Both the position numbers and the translations under genes were made by a program. Positions 7,496 to 14,633 of a stretch of DNA of 25,306 nt are shown piece after piece (the first letter of the stretch is position 1; each line of letters opens with the position of its first letter). Where the stretch lies: positions 1-25,306 of the forward strand of contig JAJHRJ010000001.1 in assembly GCA_020832865.1 (NCBI GenBank), written 5' to 3'. A model generated the notes under the pieces. That model was not told the DNA's origin. It saw nothing but the letters and a program-made list of their open reading frames with translations, and ran no database searches. This DNA comes from Desulfurococcaceae archaeon (lineage in GTDB: Archaea > Thermoproteota > Thermoprotei_A > Sulfolobales > Desulfurococcaceae).

Positions 7496-8347
7496 TCATG
7501 GAGGCTTCACATTCATGTATTTAACTACGTTGTCGACGAGTATCTTGTAAGCTGACTCTTCACTAATAACGCCTCTCGTAATGAGCTCTCTAATTAGAAC
7601 TGGTATATCCCAGGGATAAGCTGAAACCCCTGGTCTTCTTGGGTCATCTAGGAAATCCGATTCGAGCATACAGTACTCGACTATAATACTCTCTATGTAC
7701 TTCTCGTCAAAGTACTTCACTGGGGCGGTAAAGGGTAATCTGTAGTTACTAGCCCAGGAGCCTGTATCGCTATTTGCGTGGTGTAGAATAGCCTGTTTTG
7801 CATTTAAACCTAAACCGTCAACTAGTGATCTAATGGATAGCGCCGTCACAAAGCCTCCCTGTTCTAAGTGCAATTGAACCGGGACTCCTAGGCTCTTAGC
7901 AAGAGCTAGCGCCTCGCGCATTATGATCTCTGAGAGGACAAGTCTCTCTGGGCTTGTTGTGTAGTGTTGTCGACCAACTTCACCTATACCGTTAAGTAAG
8001 CCGCTTCTCAGGTTTTTCTCTATTAGCTTTAAAACACCGCCTAGAAGAGAGTACAGCTTCTCGCCCTTAACTCCGCGCTTATAATACTCGTCTATCTCAG
8101 CTGGGTGAATCCCCATGAAGCTGGCTACTTCTAAACCCTGCTCTTTAGCTCTATTAGCCTCTCTAGCTAGTAGCTCAGCTACCCGTGTATAGGAGTCTAT
8201 GGAGAAATCGCTAAAGCCGTAATAATATGGGGGAAGCGCTACGATGGCGATAAACCAGCCCCCCTCTTTCTTAAACTTCTTAGCTATTTTCTCGGCGCCG
8301 AAACCTGCCACGGGGTTTACATGTAAGTGTGCATCACTGAAGAGCAC
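7496..8347 (-). CDS. TatD-related metal-dependent hydrolase
   Basis: 283 residues with the amidohydrolase-superfamily TIM-barrel pattern of TatD-type enzymes: HLH at 7-9 (first metal pair), GEVG with E123 as bridging ligand, QLHLEQ with H160, HH at 189-190 and a late YPWDIP aspartate segment. TatD enzymes are divalent-metal nucleases or phosphoesterases; this archaeal subgroup has no firm substrate known to me. The GTG start at 8345-8347 has GGTGA a few bases upstream. It is the first gene of a minus run followed by the zinc protein, the PurM-like protein and an unknown. It is divergent from the ribbon-helix-helix gene at 8421 across ~73 bp, so these two runs share a promoter region. Confidence 0.8.
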   Translation of the reverse strand: MLFSDAHLHVNPVAGFGAEKIAKKFKKEGGWFIAIVALPPYYYGFSDFSIDSYTRVAELLAREANRAKEQGLEVASFMGIHPAEIDEYYKRGVKGEKLYSLLGGVLKLIEKNLRSGLLNGIGEVGRQHYTTSPERLVLSEIIMREALALAKSLGVPVQLHLEQGGFVTALSIRSLVDGLGLNAKQAILHHANSDTGSWASNYRLPFTAPVKYFDEKYIESIIVEYCMLESDFLDDPRRPGVSAYPWDIPVLIRELITRGVISEESAYKILVDNVVKYMNVKPP

Positions 8348-8420
8348 ATTTTCACCAATACACTATAAATTAATAGACTTTAAGAAAATAGTACACTCTA
8401 ACATGTGAGCTGGTATACTG

Positions 8421-9143
8421 ATGTCTGAGAGTAAGCGTGTAAAAGAGTTAAAGCTCAACATCCCCATGGATCTATACAGTGAGCTAGAGAAACTCGCTCG
8501 TGAAGGAGGATATAGCAGTGTCTCAGAGTACATAGTGTCGGCTCTAGTAAACCTCGTATCACCTACTACTAGGCAGCCACCAGAGGATCTCGCCAAGTGG
8601 AAAGCCCGGTTCGAGAGGTACATACAAGACGAGATAAATAAGAGACTTTCAATTATTGACACTATACGCTCACAAATAGCTGAACTATACGAGAAACTAG
8701 ACTCTATCCAGCAGAGACTAGGTGAGCTAGATTCGACAGTACAGGAAATACGTAGATGGAGAGCAGAAGCTGCAGAGGAGACAAGAGAACAACCGGGTGC
8801 CAGGAAGCCGTACAGGACTGGCATAGAGAGGCTAAGAGAAGAGAAAGTGGTATTTGAAAGTAAGCTACCACCTAGAGTTCAACGAGACAGGCTTTTCGCG
8901 TACTTTGAGCGAGAAGGAGCTATAGTGCTAAAACTAACGAGGGAAAGAGTAGCTGTTGACCCCGACTACTGGAGAGAGTTTAAGCAAAAACTGCTAAGCC
9001 TATCTACTACTGCAGAAGAGGAGATTAAGAATCAACTTGGAGATAAGGGTTTTGAGTTGTGGAAGACTTTATATATTGATAATGCAATCATATATGATTC
9101 TAGAGCGAAGAAGTGGAAATTCGTGCTAAACAGTATACCTTAA
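8421..9143 (+). CDS. Ribbon-helix-helix / coiled-coil DNA-binding protein with unknown C-terminal domain
   Basis: 240 residues in three parts. Residues 8-47 (LKLNIPMDLYSELEKLAREG, then YSSVSEYIVSALVNLV) are a CopG/MetJ-type ribbon-helix-helix, which binds DNA as a dimer. Residues about 65-118 form a charged heptad-rich helix (coiled coil). After a Gly/Pro/Arg linker (120-135), residues 136-240 form a separate mixed domain with VFESKLPPRVQRDRLFAYFEREGAIVLKL and a final KKWKFVLNSI strand, which I do not recognise. Most archaeal RHH regulators are only 50-100 residues, so the extra parts suggest an architectural or sensor role. The ATG start is 14 bases after a potential upstream ATG/TGA pair. 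It is followed after 15 bp by the nuclease-like gene and probably heads an operon. Confidence 0.75.
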   Translation: MSESKRVKELKLNIPMDLYSELEKLAREGGYSSVSEYIVSALVNLVSPTTRQPPEDLAKWKARFERYIQDEINKRLSIIDTIRSQIAELYEKLDSIQQRLGELDSTVQEIRRWRAEAAEETREQPGARKPYRTGIERLREEKVVFESKLPPRVQRDRLFAYFEREGAIVLKLTRERVAVDPDYWREFKQKLLSLSTTAEEEIKNQLGDKGFELWKTLYIDNAIIYDSRAKKWKFVLNSIP

Positions 9144-9158
9144 GCCGGGGATTAATTT

Positions 9159-10217
9159 GTGTATAGCTCTATAACGGAGTACTTAAAACACGTTGAAATA
9201 TCTCCTAGAGGAGCGATTCTAGTAGGTAGAAACATCGTTATTGATGGACACGCGAAAAGGCCTATTAGGGTGATTACGCACATTCACGCTGATCACACAG
9301 TCGACCTAGATAAGAGTATACGTGAGTGCAGTGAAATAGTCGCCACGGAGATAACACTAGATCTCCTAGAGGCACTAAATTACATAGACTCTCAGTTACT
9401 CCCAATATTTAGGGTTAAAAAGAAGCCAATTGACCATCATGAGTGCCACTTATACGAGGGTGAGGAGGTGTGCTTTGTACCAGCTGATCACATACCAGGG
9501 GCTACACAGGTAAGCATCGAGCTAAAAGACAAGAAAATCCGGGTTGGTTACACAGGTGACTTTAAATTAACGCATAAAACCGAGATTATGAGAGACCTCG
9601 ACGTGTTAGTGATAGAGGCTACCTATGGTCACCCAGCCTGTAGAAGACCATATAAGGATGCCGTCAACTCGCTTTTAGTAGAGTTTGTTAGCGAGGGGCT
9701 TAAGACGTATAAGAGAGTCTACATATACGCGTATCATGGTAAAATACAGGAAGTCATGTTAACTCTCCGAGAACACGGGCTTAAGGCACCCTACGTCGTG
9801 CCTAGTAGAGTGTATAAAGCCGTGAAATTACTTGAAGAGAAGTACAACTTCAACATTAGCAACTACTATAGGGATTTAGAAGCGCCGAGGATAAAGAGTT
9901 GTGAGGGAATAATATTTTTTAAGCACTTCAACAGTGCTAGGTATCGTAAACTAGACGGTGAGGCTCTACACATAGTCTTAACAGGGAGGGTATTTACAGA
10001 TCTATTTAGAAAACTAGATGATTATACCTACGTAGTCTCGTTCAGCGATCACGGCGACTTCGACGACCTAGTGAACTACGTGGTTAAGGCTAATCCAAGA
10101 TTAGTGGTAATAGATGGATCTCGAGGAGGCTTTGCTGAAAGCCTTAAGGAGCACTTAATAGAAAGGGGGTTTCACGCTGTTATACTACCGAGAGGTAAGG
10201 GTGAAAGGAGGAATTGA
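9159..10217 (+). CDS. Metallo-beta-lactamase-fold nuclease-like protein (RNA 3'-processing/SNM1-like group)
   Basis: 352 residues. HIHADH at 41-46 is the metal-binding motif of the metallo-beta-lactamase fold; further ligands are H111 (ADHIPGATQ), D134 (YTGDFK) and a late FSDHGDFDDLV motif with H298, which matches the S-x-H-x-D element of beta-CASP/SNM1-like nucleases. The middle (150-270) can hold a small beta-CASP-like cap. Relatives cleave RNA or DNA ends; the substrate here is unknown. The GTG start at 9159 has GGGGAT upstream. It lies 15 bp after the RHH gene and its TGA overlaps the TTG start of the next gene by 4 nt, implying translational coupling. Confidence 0.8.
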   Translation: MYSSITEYLKHVEISPRGAILVGRNIVIDGHAKRPIRVITHIHADHTVDLDKSIRECSEIVATEITLDLLEALNYIDSQLLPIFRVKKKPIDHHECHLYEGEEVCFVPADHIPGATQVSIELKDKKIRVGYTGDFKLTHKTEIMRDLDVLVIEATYGHPACRRPYKDAVNSLLVEFVSEGLKTYKRVYIYAYHGKIQEVMLTLREHGLKAPYVVPSRVYKAVKLLEEKYNFNISNYYRDLEAPRIKSCEGIIFFKHFNSARYRKLDGEALHIVLTGRVFTDLFRKLDDYTYVVSFSDHGDFDDLVNYVVKANPRLVVIDGSRGGFAESLKEHLIERGFHAVILPRGKGERRN

Positions 10218-11345
10218 ATAACATTATCGCTATAAAACATCACATGCTAAACACGCATCTCATGGGTCTCGGTGGGTCACAGTACTTAGTGTTAGAGATG
10301 GCTATAGCTTTCGCTGAGAGGGGGTATGATGTATATGTAGATTCTCTCGCGATTAAGTCTCGCGGCGACTTAGTAAAGATCGCAAATTTTTTTCGGTGTA
10401 AACAAGTCAGAGGTAATGAGTATAAGTGTAGGTGATCCCCCTAATAGACCTTTAGTTACAATAAATGCTAGTGGTGATGTGATCTCAGGCGTAGGAGACG
10501 TTATGTATGTTCACTATCCATCATTCATAGATCTAGGAGTTTACTACCCCGGCTTAAAGGGTATTCCACGTCTAGTTGGGGAACTCTACTCTCTGTTTAA
10601 TATGATAATATCTCCAGTGATCAAGAGGCGTGTAAAGCTCTTTATAGCGAACTCGAGATTTACTGCAGACTTTTTACGAAAAGCACTCTCAGTTGAGTCT
10701 ATTGTAGTTCATCCACCTGTGAATCTAGATGACATAGTTGAAAAGCCTGTATTAGACTACACTGATAGAGATAAAAGAGTTCTGACTGTTGTGAGAATAA
10801 GCCCTGAGAAGCATCCTGAGAGAGCAGTCTACTTGGCATATTTACTAAAAAAGTACAAGATAAGTACTCTCCTAGTAGGGGCTCTTTCACGTATCAACAA
10901 GCCTCTGTATGATAAGCTAGTTGAAGTAGCTAGAAAGTTGAACGTGGATGATTACTTTGACATTGAAGTTAACGTGTCTCGCCATAAGCTAGTAGAATTG
11001 TACAGGGGCTCATTAATTTATGTTCACATAACTCCGAGAGAGCACTTTGGGATCAGCATAGTGGAAGCAATGGCCGCGGGGACACCGGTAATTATACCGC
11101 GAGACTCTGGGAGCTGGACTGACATAGCTCTAGGAGACGATCAAGTAGCCGCTTCCTACCTAGATCTCAGAGAAGCTCAGTGTAAGGTTCTTGCACTTCA
11201 ATCTAACCCGGATCTGTGGAGACAAATGAGTATAAAGGGAAGGCAGCGAGCTATTCAACTAGATAAGAGGAATTTTAGAAGAAATATTTTTGAAGCTATT
11301 AAACCACTAATTAATAAGCGAGATGAAGAAAAACCGCGACTCTGA
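10214..11345 (+). CDS. ALG11-like GT4 glycosyltransferase, interrupted by a one-base shift
   Basis: Two overlapping frames together make one GT-B glycosyltransferase. The first (10214-10435) carries the N-terminal Rossmann start with a GLGGSQYLVLEMAIAFAERGYDV segment. The second (open from about 10380, ending 11345) carries VHYPSF, KLFIANSRFTADFL, VLTVVRISPEKHPE and the GT4 donor motif EHFGISIVEAMAAGTPVI with its E-x7-E pair. Reading one T fewer in the T7 run at 10387-10393 fuses them into a ~376-residue protein with the junction ANFFGVNKSEVMSISVG, normal for GT4. The VHYP and VNS-like features recall ALG11-type mannosyltransferases of N-glycan assembly; sugar and acceptor cannot be read from sequence. 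Start TTG overlaps the previous stop. Sequencing error, recent mutation or slippage all remain possible. Confidence 0.75.
10387..10393 (+). other. T7 run where the glycosyltransferase frame changes
   Basis: The run TTTTTTT sits exactly where the upstream frame (…KIANFF) must give way to the downstream frame (FFGVNKSEV…). One base fewer restores a single frame. Homopolymers are the usual site of sequencing indels and also of transcriptional slippage. Confidence 0.7.
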
Positions 11346-11382
11346 AAAGTGATGTTGAAGAGCCGTGCTGATGAGTTTTAAG

Positions 11383-12012
11383 TTAGTAGTCTTCGTGGTA
11401 GCATCGGAGGGAGTTCTTTGTGTTGAGAATTAGAACTCTCGTGTCCTCTACTAGTCTAGATGCTACATCTACTTTGTGTCTCACTCCTGGGATAAGGGGT
11501 TCTGGATAATTTAGCTCTCTAAGCCCCTCATAAATAGTCTCCATGATCTTAAGGTATTTTTCAGCTTCATCTACACGTGTTTGATCTAGCAGTTTAACAA
11601 CAAGTCTTCTCAATTCTCCCACGAGGTCGCCAAGACCCTGTAAGAAAGGGATTACTGGGACTCCTAACTCTCTTATTGAGAGTAGTCTCTGTTCTACAAC
11701 TACTGAGTAGAAGAGAGATGCCTCTACGTATTCACTTAGACTACCATATGTTAAACCCGAGTACTTTAAGTCCTCGTGGGGCTTAACGAGATCCATTAAC
11801 CTCTGAACATGTGTTCTAAGCATGAGTAGTCCTTGTTTAGCTTCCTCGAAGTCTCCTCTATGGACACTGCTAACTACGCGACTACTTAGCCTCGTAATAT
11901 CGCGCGATAACTTAATAACCTCCTCTCTAACGCGATCCTTCTCGCTTAGAGTAGCCGCTATCTCCTCGAGATCTCTCCAAAGAGCACTCTGAACGTGATC
12001 AGAGATGCTCAT
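11383..12012 (-). CDS. Translin-family RNA-binding protein
   Basis: 209 residues from the ATG at 12010-12012, chosen because a strong GGAGG lies ~9 nt upstream (about 12020-12030); an in-frame TTG at 12051 would add 13 residues but would overlap the tRNA-Tyr promoter side. The protein is almost all helix, with RDITRLSSRVVSSVHRGDFEEAKQGLLMLRTHVQRL and VVEQRLLSIRELGVPVIPFLQGLGDLVGELRRLVVKLL matching the archaeal translin group (COG2178 type). Translins form ring-shaped multimers that bind single-stranded RNA or DNA, and some have RNase activity with acidic residues. It converges on the glycosyltransferase gene (37 bp) and is divergent from tRNA-Tyr. Confidence 0.8.
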   Translation of the reverse strand: MSISDHVQSALWRDLEEIAATLSEKDRVREEVIKLSRDITRLSSRVVSSVHRGDFEEAKQGLLMLRTHVQRLMDLVKPHEDLKYSGLTYGSLSEYVEASLFYSVVVEQRLLSIRELGVPVIPFLQGLGDLVGELRRLVVKLLDQTRVDEAEKYLKIMETIYEGLRELNYPEPLIPGVRHKVDVASRLVEDTRVLILNTKNSLRCYHEDY

Positions 12013-12061
12013 ATTAAAAACCCTCCTCCCCGAGGTAACTGTGGACTTCAATTATGAAAAG

Positions 12062-12070
12062 CTTTTATAG
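12062..12070 (+). promoter_or_regulatory. TATA box of tRNA-Tyr
   Basis: CTTTTATAG is centred ~33 nt before the mature 5' end at 12099, the expected place for an archaeal TATA box with a short leader. Confidence 0.6.
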
Positions 12071-12098
12071 GCATTATTAAGAATAAATATGTGAAAAA

Positions 12099-12183
12099 CC
12101 CGCCGTAGCTCAGCGGCAGAGCGCCCGGCTGTAGTGAGGGGGCAGTGACCGGGTGGTCGGGGGTTCAAATCCCCCCGGCGGGA
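12099..12183 (+). tRNA. tRNA-Tyr (GTA) with a 13-nt intron
   Basis: The cloverleaf is complete: acceptor CCCGCCG/CGGCGGG with a C1-G72 pair and A73, the archaeal tyrosine identity set; D stem GCTC/GAGC; anticodon stem CCCGG/CCGGG; T arm GGGGG-TTCAAAT-CCCCC. The anticodon GTA is at 12131-12133. Bases 12135-12147 are an intron at the canonical 37/38 position. CCA is not encoded. A T-rich stretch follows (12192-12195). Confidence 0.95.
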
Positions 12184-12228
12184 CTTCTTGGTTTTAAGAG
12201 CACCATACTTGCAGAGACAAAAAGGTTT

Positions 12229-12290
12229 CCCCGAGGCGATCATTTGTGAATACCTGGGATAGTTCTAAGTACTTTGCTCTCGCCTCGGGG
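12229..12290. repeat. 11-bp inverted repeat, 40-nt spacer
   Basis: CCCCGAGGCGA (12229-12239) and TCGCCTCGGGG (12280-12290) are perfect inverse copies. The spacer contains, read on the minus strand, AGAACTA and CCAGGTATTCACA, which also occur just after the tnpB remnant at 13133-13149. This suggests the hairpin belongs to the right end of a minus-oriented element. Confidence 0.65.
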
Positions 12291-12374
12291 GTTCCCGGGC
12301 TATAAGGGCTCCACATAAACCCCAAGCCCCTCATCTGCGTTAAGGACAGTAATCTAAACACCAAAACTCATCAT
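12242..12374 (-). mobile_element. tnpB-type element 3' end / omega-RNA-like remnant, copy 1
   Basis: Read on the minus strand from 12374, an ATGATGAG start is followed by TTAACGCAGATG and a 7-bp stem (GGGGCTT 12330-12324 with GAGCCCT 12311-12305) around a 12-nt loop, then ATAGCC, AACCCCCG and GTATTCACA. A decayed reading frame gives LNADEGLGVYVEPL. The 77-nt core (12298-12374) aligns with the core of copy 2 (19878-19952) at roughly 70% by eye, with paired changes in the stem. The AACCCCCG/AGAACTA/GTATTCACA tail is shared with the tnpB remnant at 13117-13149. Confidence 0.55.
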
Positions 12375-12565
12375 CAACAACTAAAAACACACGGAGAAGC
12401 CAGTAAATCTAAGTCAACTAATCACAGCTATTTATAGATCGGTCACAGGCTAGACGCTATACGCGAATCCCCCTTAGAATCTGAGTATGTCCTTTAATGG
12501 GGAATATACGTGGAAGTTTATCTTTAATGAACACTTTACTAGTCACCTATTTCATAGAGCGTTCA

Positions 12566-12620
12566 CCACTCACCAAGACCTGTGATTGCCTGTGAATAGC
12601 TGTAAATGCTTGGCGAGTGG
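12566..12620. repeat. Hairpin enclosing three 10-nt tandem repeats
   Basis: CCACTCACCAAG (12566-12577) pairs with CTTGGCGAGTGG (12609-12620) with one A-C mismatch. The enclosed 12580-12609 reads as three consecutive 10-mers, CTGTGATTGC, CTGTGAATAG and CTGTAAATGC. The middle copy resembles, in reverse, the GTATTCACA motif at the element ends nearby. Confidence 0.6.
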
Positions 12621-12671
12621 CTCATTACGCTACCTCTGAGCTCCCTCATCGCAGTAGCTCAGCCCCCATCA

Positions 12672-12696
12672 TATATAAGCCCCCGGAGCTTATATA
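12672..12696. repeat. 9-bp perfect hairpin, TATA-like arms
   Basis: TATATAAGC (12672-12680) and GCTTATATA (12688-12696) surround the 7-nt loop CCCCGGA. It could act as a stem-loop or as two facing TATA boxes. No gene starts nearby in either direction. Confidence 0.5.
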
Positions 12697-12861
12697 GACT
12701 GCATCATAGCTCTAAGAAGTACTTACAGTTATTAACAAATCGCTTCAAACCCGTAACAGCCCTTGGTGACTGCTTTGAGCTTCATATGAGTTCACATAGC
12801 CCAATGTGAATTGGTGTTGATGAAAAATATACGACGTAAGATATACTCCTTAGAGTAGTAA

Positions 12862-13129
12862 ATCAAGTGTTCAAGATGTGGGGTCTTAAGGGTGATCCTG
12901 AAATCCCCTAAGGCTGTTACAGATTTGTCGATGTGTTTGGGTATTTGTAAGTACTTAGTGTTGTGGAGTAGTGTTTTAATACCTCTAATTCCCTTATAGT
13001 TGCGTGGATGATCCGCTCTGCGGTGACGCAGGGAGGCTTAGATGGGAGCCCCATGGCGTTGGGCTCAACAGGCACCCATAAAGTGTGAGTGAAGCAAGTG
13101 AACCCACATCGAGGTGCAACCCCCGCTAG
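12862..13129 (+). pseudogene. tnpB: Decayed tnpB (IS200/IS605-type OrfB) C-terminal end
   Basis: The frame at 12862 gives IKCSRCGVL, the first CxxC of the TnpB zinc finger, preceded by a shifted RYTP-SSK stretch like the usual RYTSxxC lead-in. After stops and shifts, the frame from 12978 to 13085 gives NTSNSL, MIRSAVTQGGLDGSPMALG and STGTHKV. A further shift gives SEASEPTSRCNPR ending in TAG at 13127-13129, a tail familiar from archaeal TnpB proteins. TnpB is the RNA-guided nuclease of IS200/IS605 elements. The N-terminal RuvC parts are not recognisable, no tnpA is present, and at least two shifts and several stops make it dead. Confidence 0.7.
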
Positions 13130-13246
13130 CAGAACTACAAGTATTCACAGATAACATCAAGCACCATTAGAGGGGAAACGCGGATGTAACTCTAAGAAGC
13201 AATGCAGGGAAACAGAGATGAGGTAATGACTATAAAACAACATGAA

Positions 13247-13256
13247 TTTATATAAG
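13247..13256 (+). promoter_or_regulatory. TATA box of tRNA-Val
   Basis: TTTATATAAG is centred ~28 nt before the tRNA 5' end at 13279. Confidence 0.6.
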
Positions 13257-13278
13257 AGCTGAGTCCCTTAAGAAATAG

Positions 13279-13364
13279 GGGCCCGTCGTCTAGCCTGGTA
13301 GGACGCCGCCCTTACAAGCCCCTGGGAGAGGCGGAGGTCCGGGGTTCAAATCCCCGCGGGCCCA
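13279..13364 (+). tRNA. tRNA-Val (TAC) with a 12-nt intron
   Basis: Acceptor GGGCCCG/CGGGCCC with A73; anticodon stem CCGCC/GGCGG; anticodon TAC at 13313-13315; T arm CGGGG-TTCAAAT-CCCCG. Bases 13317-13328 are an intron at 37/38. CCA is not encoded. Confidence 0.95.
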
Positions 13365-13404
13365 TTTACCTCTCTTTGTGGGGTTCGTAAGAGCCTTCGT
13401 CATA

Positions 13405-13413
13405 TTTATATAG
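13405..13413 (+). promoter_or_regulatory. TATA box of the PhoU-like gene
   Basis: TTTATATAG places transcription start near 13436, ahead of either candidate start codon of the PhoU-like gene. Confidence 0.45.
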
Positions 13414-13453
13414 ACCTTGTATGTAGTTTACTAGTATGAATGTATATGTATAG

Positions 13454-14503
13454 ATGTGGGGGATCAGCTTGATTAGTGTAGAGAGGAGGAGAGTTCAGAG
13501 AACGGGTTCATCGTCATTTATTATTACGCTACCAAAGGAGTGGGTGGATTCTGTTAAATTGAAGAGTGGTGACTACGTTATTGTAGAGAAGTATGGAGAT
13601 AAACTAGTTATAACTCCTCCTAGAGCAGAGCCTTTAGCGCTAAAAGCTAATATTAAAATATATCCAGGCGCGGACTCACAGCAGGTTCTTAGAATGCTCC
13701 TCGCGGCGTATATAGCTGGGTATAATATTATAAGTGTTGTATTTGATAAGAGTATGCCTGATTTAGCCAAGTTTATAAGTGAAGTTAAAAGCGTTGCTAG
13801 AGCGAAACTAGCTGGTATCGAAGTAATTGAAGAGTCCTTTAACACCGTGGTGTTTAAAGTTCTAATTGATATTCGCGAATTACCTCTGATAGGTGCTATT
13901 AGACGCCTACACTTAATAGTTAATAATATGATACAAGACTGCTCAGCACTCCTTAAGAACAGGGATATCAACTACGCTTACGCTATTATTCAGAGAGATG
14001 ATGAAGCAGACCGTTTTCACCACATGATTGTTAGAGAGCTCTCATTAGCTCTACTAGATGTTAAATCCCAACATGAGCTAGGAATAACAAATATAGTTGA
14101 AGTTTTGAGCTATAGAATTATAGCTAGGAACTTAGAGAGAATAGCTGATCACGTAGTCAACATAGCTAAGCGGGTGCTAGGAGCAGGTAGCCTCGGAAAC
14201 TACGAACTAGTATGCGAGTTCCTCGAGAGAGATGAAAAGCTGTTCAATAAAGCTATGGAAGCTCTATATAACCTCAGCAGGAGAGCCGCCGAGGAAGTTA
14301 TAAGTGAGAGTAAGAGAGTTGTTCAAGACATTGAAGAGGCTCTCCAGAGTAAAGTAATGCCATTGCACATCGACGTGCGAGAGAAAGTAACTATAACGCT
14401 AATACTAGATAGCCTTAAGAGAATTGCGAGGTACTCTAACGGAGTCGCCGAAGCTACTTTAAACATAAAGGCGTCAAAATCAAATGAACTAGACGTTAAA
14501 TAA
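13454..14503 (+). CDS. PhoU-like regulator with N-terminal AbrB/SpoVT domain
   Basis: 349 residues. The N-terminus (RRVQRTGSSSFIITLPKEWVDSVKLKSGDYVIV) is a swapped-hairpin AbrB DNA-binding domain. From about residue 110 onward two PhoU-type three-helix units follow, with RDDEADRFHHMIVREL and RNLERIADHVVNIAKRV carrying the E/D-x3-D/R metal-binding pattern. This AbrB-PhoU fusion is common in archaea near phosphate transporters and is thought to control phosphate uptake. No pst genes are in the window, so this copy stands alone. The ATG at 13454 is given, but the TTG at 13469 follows a better ribosome site (GGGGGATC at about 13457-13464) and could be the true start, removing five residues. Confidence 0.85.
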   Translation: MWGISLISVERRRVQRTGSSSFIITLPKEWVDSVKLKSGDYVIVEKYGDKLVITPPRAEPLALKANIKIYPGADSQQVLRMLLAAYIAGYNIISVVFDKSMPDLAKFISEVKSVARAKLAGIEVIEESFNTVVFKVLIDIRELPLIGAIRRLHLIVNNMIQDCSALLKNRDINYAYAIIQRDDEADRFHHMIVRELSLALLDVKSQHELGITNIVEVLSYRIIARNLERIADHVVNIAKRVLGAGSLGNYELVCEFLERDEKLFNKAMEALYNLSRRAAEEVISESKRVVQDIEEALQSKVMPLHIDVREKVTITLILDSLKRIARYSNGVAEATLNIKASKSNELDVK

Positions 14504-14600
14504 AACAACAACTATGTAGAGAAGCACTTAATTTATTAATATGCGTGAGTGAACAGCGATACAGTGATGTCACAGCTTACGCGTCAAATAGCAGTAAGAG

Positions 14601-14608
14601 TTTTAAGA
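14601..14608 (+). promoter_or_regulatory. TATA box of tRNA-Cys
   Basis: TTTTAAGA lies ~30 nt before the tRNA 5' end at 14634. Confidence 0.5.
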
Positions 14609-14633
14609 GGGGATAAGCTATACTAGAATAGGT

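Larger units (their letters stand above)
12184..13278. other. 1.1-kb gene-free stretch between tRNA-Tyr and tRNA-Val, full of decayed element ends
   Basis: No intact gene is found. The stretch holds an 11-bp inverted repeat (12229-12290), a minus-strand tnpB-end-like remnant (12242-12374), a hairpin with three 10-nt repeats (12566-12620), a TATA-rich hairpin (12672-12696) and a decayed tnpB 3' end (12862-13129) with its flank. A short open frame at 12606-12809 has no recognisable protein character. It looks like a site that received several tnpB-type elements which then decayed. Confidence 0.6.

Noticed and set aside
8363..8824. Minus-strand 153-codon frame opposite the RHH gene
   Set aside because: Serine-rich composition typical of an antisense shadow; the plus-strand gene is clear.
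11346..11382. Possible C/D box small RNA (GTGATG and CTGATGA) between the glycosyltransferase and translin genes
   Set aside because: The C' and D' boxes would overlap and no final D box follows at the usual distance.
12052..12243. Minus-strand open frame across tRNA-Tyr
   Set aside because: It is antisense to a perfect tRNA gene and has no protein character.
12606..12809. Plus-strand open frame of 67 codons in the gene-free stretch
   Set aside because: It crosses hairpins and has no recognisable motif or ribosome site.
12880..13250. RNase P RNA or SRP RNA in the structured-looking stretch before tRNA-Val
   Set aside because: The conserved GAGGAAAGTCC/ACAGAA and SRP helix-8 motifs are absent on both strands, while TnpB peptide pieces are readable.
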